Shown one piece after another: positions 22,124 to 32,340 of a stretch of DNA of 64,000 nt (positions are counted from its first letter, which is position 1; the number at the start of each line of letters is the position of its first letter). Under the pieces are notes generated by a model. That model did not search any database and was not told where the DNA came from. It saw nothing but the letters and a program-made list of their open reading frames with translations. This DNA comes from Zasmidium citrigriseum (lineage: Eukaryota > Ascomycota > Dothideomycetes > Mycosphaerellales > Mycosphaerellaceae): the NCBI GenBank assembly GCA_002786025.1, contig NHNW01000014.1:1-64000 (forward strand), in the 5' to 3' direction. The position numbers were made by a program, and so were the translations under genes.

Positions 22124-24091
22124 AGTGAATCCCCCATGCAGTGTGTTGTAAGAATTCAGTCGCTTGTCAATCTGCACATCCTTGATTCCGGCTCATGCGT
22201 GGTCTTTGATCCGAAGAGAGATAGAAATTGTACTTTGACTTTTCTTTTCGCGATCGGTATTTAAAGGGATTCGAATTCGGAAAATGCTGAGTTGCAAGGC
22301 TGGGTCCGGATGCGAAAAAGAAGAGCTGTGGATGGATACCAGGTAGAAATTCGAGAAACCGCGGGACGCCACAGAAGACATACCAATTGGTAGGAGCTAG
22401 CCCCAAGGTCGCGCTCTCCATTTTGGCGACCTAAGCGGCCCAAGTACCACGCGCTTCCCAAAAGACGACCAGGATGTCGAGCACCGGCAGCAGCTCCTCT
22501 GCGTCACATGCTCGTCCGCTGACCATCTCTGCAGGCACGCCGCAAAGGCGCAGAGTTTATCACCGGCCGCTAAACCCTAAGCCTGTCACTCACTACTGCA
22601 TAGCCCTAATTGGGCATGGCAGTTTCATGTCAGCACCTTTTAGGCGGAGCCTCCAACGGTCGAACTATTTGAATGCCAGCGCCCTTCCCATCTCGCCTAT
22701 CTACCCGGAGCGACGTCCTGGCCTCTCAGAAGACCACCTCCTCCGCCCGAGCCGAGGTGAGGCTCCGTGAATACGAGATGGCAACAAACCAACAACGATA
22801 GCAGATACACGCTTCATCGATATCGCGTTCGGCGGAGCACCCCACAAGTTCGCAAAAGACCACCATCACTATTGCGCAAAAAGCTTCGCTTAGAAACTTC
22901 ACTCCATGACACGAGACAACTCCAACAGCGCAACACGATCCAACGAATCAAAAAACTCAAAATAATTAAACCACTTGCCCATTTCGTCAGAGTCGTCGCA
23001 GCGTCGAGCCCGGTACTGCTCACACCCAAGTTTCACACAGCTCCACTGCCCGCTTCGGGACCTAGGGCGCGGGAACAAGTGGCTATGCAGTTGCCGGATT
23101 GCGTTTGGCGAGGTATCTTCTCTACAAGCAGAGTTTCGAAGGACCTGCAGGCTTGCATCCGTGGGTCAGCCGCGGGTTTCTTTCTTTCTTCATCATGCTG
23201 TGTGGCGGCACAGCGCGCTACAGAACGAGCGGGCAAATCAATCGAACTGATAACGCTGGTGCGCGGGAGAGCTATTCGAACCGGACTAGGAAAGTAGGTC
23301 GCCCGTGGGCTATAGGGCACGTTCGGCTCGGAAGAGACAACGGCCCTTCTTTTGCGAGTATAGGCTTCGATAGTTCCGATGATGATGGGCAAGAGTTCTT
23401 CTTCTTTGCGAACAACACCCATGTTCAGAGTCAAGATGCCTGTAAGAAAGATGGGAGACCTTCGTACTTCACCTCGTATCTGCAGCACAATCAAGAAGAG
23501 TTTCTGCAGAAAGAGCACCGCGTGCGAGCGTGCGTCTCGAAATCATCCTCCAGGATTTGTATTTCTTACCCGTCCCGTCCCTTCTAGAAGAAGTCACTGC
23601 ACCGCGCTTGATGCATGAGTGGAGGTGGGCCCCCGGGTGGTCGCTTCCTTGCGAACCTACTATCGAGTGTACTTTGTACTGTACACTCCTTCGAAGCGGG
23701 ATGGGAAGGTGTTGCTGACGGGGATGCTGACAGTCGTCTGAGTCTTGACGCAGATGGCGTCTGAGAGAGTTTGCAGGATGCATAGATGTACGAACGCACG
23801 ATGTCCTAGTTACAAATACCCTTTTTGGTTAATGCAACCTTGGAAAGTATCGCAGGAACAAGGCTCGTTCGTACATTCGTGTCAAAACACTTCGCAAGGT
23901 CGCATGATTTCCTGTTCTGGGCAATGCTTTTCGCAAACATGCCAGGGAGGTCCAAGTGCAAGCATTCATCTCCCTGCAAGCCCAGAGGCGTGCGCCCTGT
24001 TCGGATTTTAAATCAGCCGGTTCACCGTTCATATACATCCTGGGCGCCCTCATTGATCCTCGACAAACACTTTGATCAATGTTTGCCTTGA
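22124..24091. other. long gene-poor interval
   Basis: Nearly 2 kb with overlapping short frames on both strands and no recognisable product. A plus-strand ATG at 22474 opens 98 codons; a conceivable splice from about 22754 would extend it slightly, but no family or conserved frame supports it. The interval serves as promoter of the gene ending at 22123 and as 3' flank of the hydratase. Confidence 0.45.
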
Positions 24092-25021
24092 TCACAGCTT
24101 TGAGGGTACCCATTTCGGCTGCTTCTTCTCCGCAAAAGCCCTCAATCCAATCCCCAGATTCTCCCCATCTCGTAACGCTCGTCCAAAGCGCATCTCCGTG
24201 TCTTGGCTCGCGCGCTCCACGCTGCCCTGCTCCCAACTCGCTCGCAGTCCATGTCTTGTGACAATGATAGCATCGGGGGATAGACTGGCGACTTTGGCGG
24301 CGAGCTCGACGGCCTCATCGACGACGCTTTCGGGAGTCTTGGAGACGCGGTTGACGATGTTGTAATTTGCTGCTTCTTGGGCAGAGAGGAAACGTCCAGA
24401 CATGGCGACTTCGCTGGCGATTGTCATGCCCGCTAGGCGGACAAGGCGCGAGAGACCGCCGGCTCCGGCGTAGAGTCCGCGCATGGCTTCTGGGAGGCCG
24501 AAGGTGGCCTTTGGAGAGGCGACGATCATATCGCTGTGATCCCGCTCATTAGTACCAGGTCAGACTCGCATGTGTAGAGGTTGTTCTCACCATCCCAAAC
24601 AAATCTCAAACCCACCACCCATAGCCCATCCATTGACCGCCGCAATCACCGGCTTCTTTCCAACTCTTCGTGACACGCCCATAAAGCCACTGACCGGGTG
24701 GCACAGTAACCTTCTATCCGGAACCTCGCTCTCTTTGATCTCTCCCCTCGCTGCCTTTTCCCTCAGATTCGCGAGGTCCTTCTGCTCGATGAGATCTTGC
24801 CCTGCGCAGAACGCTTTGCCTTCGCCCGTGATGACTGCGACCCGAAGAGTGGGCTCGTGATCGAACCAGGATAGGAGAGCGTCGGCCTCCCAGTGGGCGG
24901 CGTAGGGGAGGGAGTTCATGGCTTTGGGTCGGGAGATGGTGATTAGGAGGACGTGGGGTTTGGGATAGGTGAGGCGGTAGGTTGGCGTTGGCGGAGGCTG
25001 GGTTTCGAGGGAGGTCGCCAT
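24092..25021 (-). CDS. enoyl-CoA hydratase/isomerase family protein
   Basis: Exons 25021-24591 and 24533-24092 are joined across a 57-base intron (GTGAGA...CACAG), giving 290 residues. The crotonase fold is clear: VITGEGKAFCAGQDL at about residues 63-77 forms the first oxyanion-hole strand, and AAVNGWAMGGGFEICLGCD at about 128-146 the second; the Gly-Gly-Gly and following Glu are kept. ASPKATFGLPEAMRGL contains the usual second-Glu region. Hydration of enoyl-CoA esters or a related CoA reaction is the likely role. No peroxisomal SKL is seen; the C-terminus is VPSKL, and the final SKL tripeptide is in fact a perfect PTS1 if the stop is as read, which would place it in peroxisomes. Confidence 0.9.
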
Positions 25022-26053
25022 GGTCGTTGCGAGTAGGTTGGGTAGTATTGATCAATCTTTGGGGGGCTTGTACAGTGCAAGACGAGCGATAGACGAATGT
25101 TATGCTCAATCGAGCAGATATTGCGGGTAAAAGGCAACAGAATTGGCGAGTGAAAGCTTAGTGATATTACAATGAGGAACAGGACTTGCCGTTGTAGAGG
25201 GCTATGATATGGTAATCGAGAGAGTCGGCCTAGGTATGTCAATGGAACGCATGGGTGTTCGGTGTTCGGCTGAGGGTGCTCGGTAGAGCTCAAGCGGAGG
25301 AGTGAGGAGGTGAACGGCGGACGAAAGCCTCAGTCTGGATTTGTTTGATGGTTCTAGTCCGCCGTAGTTCGTATCGGATGGCATTGTAAGCACTTGCCAA
25401 AGTGGTTGGACTTCTCTTCTTCCTGTCCTGACCTCATCTCGACTGTTTTCTTGTCTTCTTGTATCGACGCTGCTCTTGCTCGTCCTTCACACACAACACA
25501 TCATGTCCAGCGCTGCGAGGACGAAGCCTATCGAGGCACCAAGGCCAGAAAGAGCTGTGCATCTGTCGCCGTGAGGGAAGAATCGGTCCGCATGCAGTAA
25601 TGGTCGCGAGAATGTCGAAGATCTGCGCAGATATGCAATGGCTTGATTGCTCATGCGGCCTTCGAGCAGGCCTTTCGAGCAGACCTCCAAAGTGCGTCGT
25701 TTGGAAGGATCATGCGGCACAGCGAATCGCGTGAAGCCTGAAGCGCCGGTGCATCGACCCTTGTGCCGCTCAGCTGAAGGATATTGAGTGGCTGTGATGT
25801 TGGGGGCCGTGTCTGCGTCTCTTCGACTCTGCTCCTGGGCAATTTTCTCTGTCTTCCGGTCAATTGGACGGCATCCCCAGCGATCTCCGATTCTGTCACT
25901 GCGGAATCAGAGTGCAACAAGCTCGTCGAGAGCTCAGACTGGCTTGCTCGTTCGGAGAGCGCTGATCCAGACGGTCGACCAACAGGTGCCAGCATTTGGC
26001 GTGCAATAGCCAAGAGAAGGAGGAAGTCATCATCTAGGAGGACTAGGGACAGT
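25022..26053. other. intergenic, no confident gene
   Basis: Upstream region of two divergent genes. A short ATG frame at 25503 (23 codons, good context) could be a uORF or a lost first exon of the gene at 26054, but I could not find a supported splice. Confidence 0.4.
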
Positions 26054-27112
26054 ATGACGAGCAGTTATACCGGCCCTACATCGGGCACGAATCTTGGCCC
26101 GTTAACGACCACATGGACACCTCCTGCTGCTTGCAACGTTGCCATTGTCGCTTGCCAGACCTCCTGCGCATTCGGCTTCTACGTAAGCTCTTCATGAACG
26201 TACTCAGGAAGCATTGTAGCCCTGACCTCAAGCTTTCATCAACAGGGACAGCAATGTGACGCAGATATTGGCGGAGCGGGCTGCAAAGACGCGAGATCTT
26301 GCTGGCCGACCGCAACCGTATCCAACACCCAGCCTCCATTCTACGGCTTCGGCTACTATTCTCCTGGTACAATATGTCCGTCAGGCTACGTCTCAGCCTG
26401 CACCGCGACCTCAGGTGGAGCTTCGGGATGGAGCCAACAATGGAGTATGAAGAGCCATGAGACCGCAGTGGGCTGCTGTCCAAGTGGATTTGGATGCGCC
26501 TGGGACAACGGGGTACAGAGCTGCTACAGCTATGCCAGCAGTGGAGCAAGCGTCGCGCTGGGAACATGTCAGAGCGGATCGACCCAGCAGTACTCGGTTG
26601 CGACCTTTCCAAACGGAGGTACCACAGTCGTGCAGGGGTCAACGACGGATGTCGTCAACGGAATGCAGTCTTTCACGGTTCAGGCACCACTGGTAGAGAT
26701 CAGATGGAGGCCCAGAGACTTACCCGCATCGGCAACGAGCTCACCGACGAGCACGGGAACGTCCTCCAGCACCGCATCTTCGACTTCGACATCCGATTCC
26801 GACTCGTCCTCAGGCCTCTCCACTGGCGCAACAGTAGCGATTGCAGTCGTCATCCCAGTCGTGGTAATCGCCGCGCTTGTGGGTGCATTTCTTCTCTGGA
26901 GGCGTCGGAAGAAGAGCTCAGCACCCAGTAAACCTCTAGCAGAGTTGGACAACGACAACGACAACTCCGACATGCACAAACCTTACACGGACTCAAAGCC
27001 GGCAGGTGTTGGCTCTCCCTTGCAGGAGATGAGCTCAGACCCAGTGCGGCATGAGATGGGGACTGAGGAGCGTACATATGAGCTGGAAGGCAACAGACCT
27101 GCTCACAACTGA
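26054..27112 (+). CDS. cysteine-rich membrane protein with Ser/Thr stalk
   Basis: Exons 26054-26182 and 26246-27112 join in phase 0 over a 63-base intron, giving 331 residues. The N-terminal part has a TTTWTPPAAC motif, then a cysteine-rich region with CWPTATV, FYSPGTICPSGYVSAC and CCPSGFGC (about residues 55-130). This type is common in fungal plasma-membrane proteins of unknown function. A Ser/Thr-rich stalk and one helix (about residues 225-250, ATVAIAVVIPVVVIAALVGA) precede an RRRKK stop-transfer and an acidic cytosolic tail. No signal peptide is seen at the chosen ATG; the frame is open upstream without a better ATG. It could be a wall sensor, but this is only a topological analogy. Confidence 0.75.
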
Positions 27113-27508
27113 AGGTTGAAGTGAGGCCACACCTAGTGGTAAGTGAGGATTCAAGTGAAGCTACCGAGCCACTGAACTGAAGTCTTGAGTGAAGGTTGAA
27201 GTAAAGCTACCGACCTCCCTGACTAAAGTCTTCGGTGAAGGTTAGACTAAAGCCAGGGGAGCCTGAAGTACAGTAAAGAGCAAATGACGAAGGTCGCAAA
27301 TAATAACGCGGTCCCATGGTCCCTCCTTTCGACTCACCGGCTGCTGGACGTCGATGGGTGCTCACCCGCTGATGGAGGCGCTGTCCGGCATGCCTGAAGC
27401 AGAACGGAGGAGTTTGACGAATTTGCCTCCCAAGACTTTCACCACCGCGGATCGTTATTTTTGGCTCTCGAGTACAATTCGAGCACATGAAATCTCCATC
27501 AACATTCC
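27113..27508. other. intergenic with short direct repeats
   Basis: After the stop at 27112, two or three diverged copies of a roughly 45-base unit (gaaggttgaagtgaggcc..., ...cttgagtgaaggttgaag, ...cttcggtgaaggttagac) lie between 27112 and 27250. No gene seen. Confidence 0.5.
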
Positions 27509-28081
27509 ATGATGAGCCAATTCGGTCATCAGCATACTTTCGTGCCCACGACAGAAAAGATCTTTCACGCTGAAGACTCCGACTGCATCGACATGGACGA
27601 ACTCAGATCTCGCATCCACGAGCTACCGCGGGACATCTTCCTCGTGATTCAGGACCATTTCTTCGCCATGACGCCGCGCAGCGTCGAGATCAATCGCAAG
27701 TACAAGCCACCACCTGAACTGCAGATCAGCCGCCAGACAAGGGAAGCCTTTGCACAGCGATATTACAACGAGACCACTTTTATCGTCGACAGCTTTCCTA
27801 GCCTGATCTGCAATCTCTACCAGCCGCTCGTACGCTGGCTCAGTTCCCTGCCTCTCCAGCACAGCGTCGCCATAAGAAGGGTTGAGATACGCGTTGCTAG
27901 GTACGCCAATAGCGATCCATCTATGCGTCGATATACCAGGCAGCGTCTGCTCTATCTGCGATTCCAACTGGGCAGGTTGTCTACCGTGCCATTCGATATC
28001 GACCAAGCCCTGTTCCTGGTATACGAAGATGGAGAGGTGGATGATGTAAGAGACTGCTTGAACGGTTGGCGAGCCACTTGA
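27509..28081 (+). CDS. 2EXR/F-box-like protein, tandem paralogue 1
   Basis: A single exon of 190 residues. The core at about residues 36-90 reads IHELPRDIFLVIQDHFF, then KPPPELQISRQTREAFAQRYY and TTFIVD. This LPxEIxxxI...PPxLQxxRxxR...YYxxxTF plan is that of fungal 2EXR/F-box-like proteins, whose LP motif resembles the F-box N-terminus. Such proteins are numerous in Dothideomycetes and mostly of unknown role; a substrate-receptor role in ubiquitin ligases is only a guess. First of four plus-strand paralogues spread over 3.6 kb. Confidence 0.78.
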   Translation: MMSQFGHQHTFVPTTEKIFHAEDSDCIDMDELRSRIHELPRDIFLVIQDHFFAMTPRSVEINRKYKPPPELQISRQTREAFAQRYYNETTFIVDSFPSLICNLYQPLVRWLSSLPLQHSVAIRRVEIRVARYANSDPSMRRYTRQRLLYLRFQLGRLSTVPFDIDQALFLVYEDGEVDDVRDCLNGWRAT

Positions 28082-28563
28082 ACAATGGAGGTCTCAGAGT
28101 TGTGATCTCTACAGGCGACACGTCGCCACGGATTGAGAGCAACGTCATGTCATCGTCCTCTTCTTGGATTGGCTTGACAAACTATCGGATTTGCAAAGCT
28201 GTTGGGACTTGGGAGGCACGCGCCAACCAGGGGAGAGCTAATGAGAATTTGGGACTTTTTGCCTTTTGATCACAGACAAATCGTGGCTGGCTCAATATTC
28301 CATCCACTATTGCGCACTTAAGTACCACGACGACCGCGAGCAAGGACTTCGCAACATCGTTCACTCCTTGCTGCGACACGTCGACGCCGAGAACTTTGCG
28401 CACCGGGCTCTTGACTTCACCTGCCATTCCAGCGCCACGATCCAACGGACAAGAAAGTCGAATTTCAAGTTCTCTCAAAATCTCGATCTCCAGGTTATTG
28501 CCTCTCGGCAACGATACGATACAGCGAGTCGATACAACGGACAGAGACATCGCAGTTGAGATA
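28082..28563. other. intergenic within paralogue array
   Basis: No gene seen. The frame of the next gene is open far upstream without an ATG. Confidence 0.45.
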
Positions 28564-29235
28564 ATGGCGGAACCAACAGCAACTCAACCTCAAGTGAATA
28601 TGTCACGCTGTGGCAGCTTGGCTGGCGACCGTACAGACACCATGTCGAAGGGAAAGCTCCAGCTTGCTGCTAACAATCCACCTTGCGAAGACGTAGACAA
28701 CGCACTCATCGCGAAGACATCGGCAATGACGCTGGAATCCCGCACACCACACCTGCAAGACAAGACCGAAGAACTCATCACTCGCATGCACATCCTCCCG
28801 CGCGAGCTCTTCGACCTAATCGAATCATACGTCTTCTCAAACACCCCCCGCAAAGTCATCATCGACAAAACCTTCAAGCCGCCCTCAGAGATGCAAGTCA
28901 ACCGGCACTACCGCCAGCTCTTCGCCCAAATGTTCTACTCCGAGAACACATTCACCGGCCCCGTCACTTCGGATGTCTTCTACTGGGTCCGGTCGATCTA
29001 TTGTCCCCACGTGCACCTCCTCACGCGCGTCGAGATCTCGTTCAGAGATCCTGGTGATGACCAGCGCCAGCGACATTGCGTTGGAATGCAGTTGAGCAAG
29101 TTGCTTGAGAGCGTCTGTTCGTGTGAGCGAAGGGCTTATCGCGAGGATACGGTTTGGAAGACGAGGTGGAATGATCTTTATGCGGCGGGGATTGAGGACG
29201 AGGTTACTGTGCCTTTTGTTTTCTTGCGGAAGTGA
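28564..29235 (+). CDS. 2EXR/F-box-like protein, tandem paralogue 2
   Basis: 223 residues from the ATG at 28564 (MAEPTATQPQVNMSRCGS); the frame is open upstream but only from a TTG. An approximately 80-residue variable N-terminus precedes the family core: HILPRELFDLIESYVF, KPPSEMQVNRHYRQLFAQMFY and ENTFTG at about residues 78-132. The C-terminal half (VRSIYCPHVHLLTRVEISF, then VPFVFL) parallels paralogue 1's strand region. Same strand and spacing as its neighbours, hence tandem duplication. Protein divergence is high, as expected for old duplicates in a RIP-active genome. Confidence 0.78.
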   Translation: MAEPTATQPQVNMSRCGSLAGDRTDTMSKGKLQLAANNPPCEDVDNALIAKTSAMTLESRTPHLQDKTEELITRMHILPRELFDLIESYVFSNTPRKVIIDKTFKPPSEMQVNRHYRQLFAQMFYSENTFTGPVTSDVFYWVRSIYCPHVHLLTRVEISFRDPGDDQRQRHCVGMQLSKLLESVCSCERRAYREDTVWKTRWNDLYAAGIEDEVTVPFVFLRK

Positions 29236-29682
29236 GATGCGCTGGCTATGTACACAGTGTCGCTCCGGGCCTTGGAAATGGAAGCGGACCGGAGTTGATG
29301 AGAAGCTTGAACTGCTGTAGCAGTATTGGGGAAAGCACTTGGAAAGACCTCTGTAGGCACAAAAGGCTTCGCTGTAAGGGACACATCCGCTGACGTGAAG
29401 CTCCTCCAGTCGCAACAAGAGCGCAACCAGTACCACGCCGCAAGCATTGCCAACAAAAGCATTCACCACGCCATCTCCATCGCCCGTTTCTTTCCCCTCT
29501 CGACCCATACCTCTCAAAATGTCGCCTGTTGACGCAATCTTCCCTCCTCGTTGGGATCCCCTGCCGCCGACTGGAAATGAGATGCTGCTTTGCCGAACCT
29601 TAGCACCAAAACGCTTCCACGTAGTGTCTATCCCTACTGTCTCGAGTTCTACGAGTCTATCCTGTGCAAGGCGCCATTAATC

Positions 29683-30060
29683 ATGATCGGTATCGACAAC
29701 GCTCTGCGCGATCGCCTCTTCAACCTCCCGCAAGAAATCTTCGACCGCATCTACGATCTTACGTTTACTGTGGCCCTGAACACGACCATCTCAGTTGACC
29801 TCCGGATCTATAGGGCGCCACCAATCCTGCAAGTCTGTCGGCATCAGCGCTCTAGACTACTCAGACCCTATTATGAAAGTAACTGTTTCGAACCGAAGAC
29901 GAATGCGGACCTGTACAAATTCTCGGATAGTCTTCCGCAGGAGGTGCGAGACGGGGTGAAGAAGCAAATGCAGGAGAGATGGGCGGAAATGGTGATGGAG
30001 TATTGGAAAGATAGGGGTCCTCCTGATATGGCCTTTGTTGGGGCTTGGAGGTTTGCCTGA
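29683..30060 (+). CDS. 2EXR/F-box-like protein, tandem paralogue 3
   Basis: At least 125 residues from the ATG at 29683. The core is LFNLPQEIFDRIYDLTF, APPILQVCRHQRSRLLRPYY and SNCFEP. The start is uncertain: an ATG at 29519 in a strong CAAAATG context opens 34 codons and can be spliced in phase 0 (29621-29670, GTAGTG...CAAG) to GCG at 29671, adding 38 N-terminal residues; donor and acceptor are imperfect. The protein ends soon after the core (VGAWRFA), so it is the shortest of the four and may lack the C-terminal strands of paralogues 1 and 2. Confidence 0.7.
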   Translation: MIGIDNALRDRLFNLPQEIFDRIYDLTFTVALNTTISVDLRIYRAPPILQVCRHQRSRLLRPYYESNCFEPKTNADLYKFSDSLPQEVRDGVKKQMQERWAEMVMEYWKDRGPPDMAFVGAWRFA

Positions 30061-30416
30061 GTTTGGGGAAGGGTAAAACTCGTATTCTTCAGAAGTATTG
30101 ACGATGACCGTCTCAGGCATGAGCAGGGAGTCCAGCGTGAGTGTATTTGGGCGGATTAGTGGGACTGAACATCCGGAGTCTGGTTGTCGGGTTTGCATCA
30201 GCTGCTGCTTACCACTTCGAATTTCTGGATTGGCTTCGATATTCAGGAATTCTTGGAGGATGTTGAATCGCACATTCGAGTATTCTGGGCCTGTGCGATG
30301 CGGATGTGGTTAAAAGGCACGATGCTCGTCGTCTTGGTCTCGACTCCTATTCTTCGGACAGACCGTTCTCCACCATCATCGACGTCGATCAAATCGCCAA
30401 GCAGCCTACTGGAGCC
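30061..30416. other. intergenic within paralogue array
   Basis: No gene seen. The next frame is open upstream from a GTG at 30306, but the strong ATG is at 30417. Confidence 0.45.
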
Positions 30417-31088
30417 ATGGACGTCGACACACAGCAGGAGACGACTATGACTAGCGACGACTGCCTGGAGATGTCAGTGCCGTCCATTTTCGGCAACAAA
30501 AGGAAGCGCTCCGACGAGGAGGATTTCGACATGCCGGACGCAGATCCCAAGAAGAACAAGGCTGCCAACACCAGTATCAACTCTTTAGTCACCATGCTCG
30601 ACGACATGCAACTCCACACAACAGAGTTCGAACGTTTCCGCCAACTTCTCAAAACACTACCAGAGAAAGTGCAAGAGACCATCCTCGACTACGCCTTCAC
30701 AGTCCCAACAGACGAAACGATCCACCTCAACGACAAGAGCCTGAAACCACCAGCGGTGCTCCAGGTCAACCGTAAGGCTCGCAAAGCGCTCAGCGAGCAG
30801 TATTATACGCAGAACAAGTTTTACATGGCCACGACCAGCACGATCCGGTTTGATAAGATGATGCGCTGGTTCCGGTCGGTGCCTGAGGAGTTTCGGGGGA
30901 GAGTGAATGAGGGCAATGGGGAGTGGACTTGGGAGACTGCGATGGCGCATCAGGCTGCCTGTCATGGAAAGGAAGTTAGGGCGACGCAGACGAAGAAGCC
31001 GTCGATGGACTGCCAGATTCGAGATGACATGCCGTTTTGGTTGAAGAGGTTGTTGGCTCAGCGTCAATCACAGACCGAGACGAGATGA
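30417..31088 (+). CDS. 2EXR/F-box-like protein, tandem paralogue 4
   Basis: 223 residues from an ATG in perfect GCCATGG context. The N-terminus is acidic and carries a likely nuclear localisation patch (FGNKRKRSDEEDF, then DPKKNKA). The core follows at about residues 85-145: LLKTLPEKVQETILDYAF, KPPAVLQVNRKARKALSEQYY and NKFYMA. The C-terminus is charged (KEVRATQTKKP). Fourth in the plus-strand series; same length as paralogue 2. Confidence 0.78.
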   Translation: MDVDTQQETTMTSDDCLEMSVPSIFGNKRKRSDEEDFDMPDADPKKNKAANTSINSLVTMLDDMQLHTTEFERFRQLLKTLPEKVQETILDYAFTVPTDETIHLNDKSLKPPAVLQVNRKARKALSEQYYTQNKFYMATTSTIRFDKMMRWFRSVPEEFRGRVNEGNGEWTWETAMAHQAACHGKEVRATQTKKPSMDCQIRDDMPFWLKRLLAQRQSQTETR

Positions 31089-31431
31089 AGATGTGGTAGG
31101 GTGGCTCATGCCGTCATGACTGCGGCGAGTAAGGCTGCGCTTATCGAAGACTTGAATGAGGTTTGGCTCTTTGGCGAGCGCAGCTCGTAGTAAGGGCATA
31201 TGTTAGGGTCGGCTTTTCGTAGCCCCGGGGCCGGATGTGAGTAGGGCTGTGGAATCTTAGGGCAACAGTCAGAGCGTTGAACGTCACCACGGGGAAAGCG
31301 AATACCGGTCGGTAATTTCTTGATTATATATATATGTACGTATAGGATTAAGACAACCTGCACACTTTCAATCTCTTATTAAATCTCCCATTCATCCTCT
31401 TGTGGAATCCTTCCCCGGACATTGACCGACA
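31089..31431. promoter_or_regulatory. upstream region of SDR gene with TA-rich tract
   Basis: A tatatatatat tract at about 31325-31335 lies roughly 100 bases before the SDR start codon and could act as a TATA element. Nothing else seen. Confidence 0.45.
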
Positions 31432-32331
31432 ATGACGACTAAGCCTCCTTTCCCATCATTCACCAAGATTTGGCATAATGATACTTACCCAGCACTGGCA
31501 CCAGCAGGACGAGCGAAGGGCAAAACTGTTGTGATAACGGGAGCCTCTGGCGGAATCGGTCGTGCAACAGCACTCTCCTTCGCGAAAGGCGGAGCCGCAA
31601 AGATAGCTTTATTAGGACGTCGTGAGGACGCACTTCTAGAGACGCAACGAGCCGTTCAAGCCGAAAGCAGCGCAGTTCAAACGAGCATTCATATCTGCGA
31701 CTCCACGCACGCAGAGACCTTGCGTAAGGCAGCCCAGTCCATCGGTCCCTGGGATGTCCTCGTCCTCAACGCAGGCGTCTCACCTGAATCGGCCAACATC
31801 CAAACCGCAGATCTGGACATCTGGTGGTCTGGGTTCGAGACCAATGTCAAAGGCAGCATTGTCACCGCGAAGGCTTTCCTGCCCAATGCCAAAAAGCAGA
31901 ACTCAGATGGTCCGCCGACTGTTATCTCCATCAATGCTGCGCTGATTTTTACACCGAACTTCCCTGTCTGGGCCGGAAGCAGCGCTTATACTTCCTCCAA
32001 GATTGCTCTTGCTCAGATTATGCAACATCTGTCACAGGAGCATCCGGATATCAATGTCATGAGCGTGCATCCGGGGATCGTGGACACAGCTATGATGACT
32101 GCGATGGCGGACGAGAAGGCGTATATGAAAGAGATTGGACTTCTCGATTCGGCGGACTTGACGGGTAATTTTCTGGTCTGGGTCAGTACGAAGCAGGCTG
32201 GAGAGGCTGTGAAGGGCAGGTTTGTGTTCGCGAACTGGGATGTTGAGGAGTTGATGGGAAGGAGGGATGAGTTGAAAGACACCGAGACGTTGAGGGTCGG
32301 GCTTTTGGGCTGGCCGTTCAATCGCTCATAG
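31432..32331 (+). CDS. short-chain dehydrogenase/reductase
   Basis: A single exon of 299 residues. Classical SDR signatures: TGASGGIG at residues 36-43 (nucleotide binding), an LGRRED segment after beta-2 whose Arg residues suit NADP(H), NAG at 113-115, Ser in the VISINAAL strand, and YTSSK at 186-190 (catalytic Tyr and Lys). Length and an unremarkable N-terminus suggest a soluble oxidoreductase. Substrate not predictable. Its stop lies 9 bases from the stop of the convergent methyltransferase gene, so the 3' transcripts must overlap. Confidence 0.92.
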   Translation: MTTKPPFPSFTKIWHNDTYPALAPAGRAKGKTVVITGASGGIGRATALSFAKGGAAKIALLGRREDALLETQRAVQAESSAVQTSIHICDSTHAETLRKAAQSIGPWDVLVLNAGVSPESANIQTADLDIWWSGFETNVKGSIVTAKAFLPNAKKQNSDGPPTVISINAALIFTPNFPVWAGSSAYTSSKIALAQIMQHLSQEHPDINVMSVHPGIVDTAMMTAMADEKAYMKEIGLLDSADLTGNFLVWVSTKQAGEAVKGRFVFANWDVEELMGRRDELKDTETLRVGLLGWPFNRS

Positions 32332-32340
32332 ATCCAGCAT

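Noticed and set aside
22474..23297. Possible plus-strand gene with intron near 22754
   Set aside because: The splice could be written, but the product stops soon after and matches nothing I know.
23240..23300. B-box-like ggttcgaat on the minus strand, considered as a tRNA
   Set aside because: Flanking bases do not form a T-stem or acceptor stem and no A-box is in place.
25503..25574. Short ATG frame with good context before the stalked membrane protein
   Set aside because: No convincing splice to the main frame; kept only as a possible uORF.
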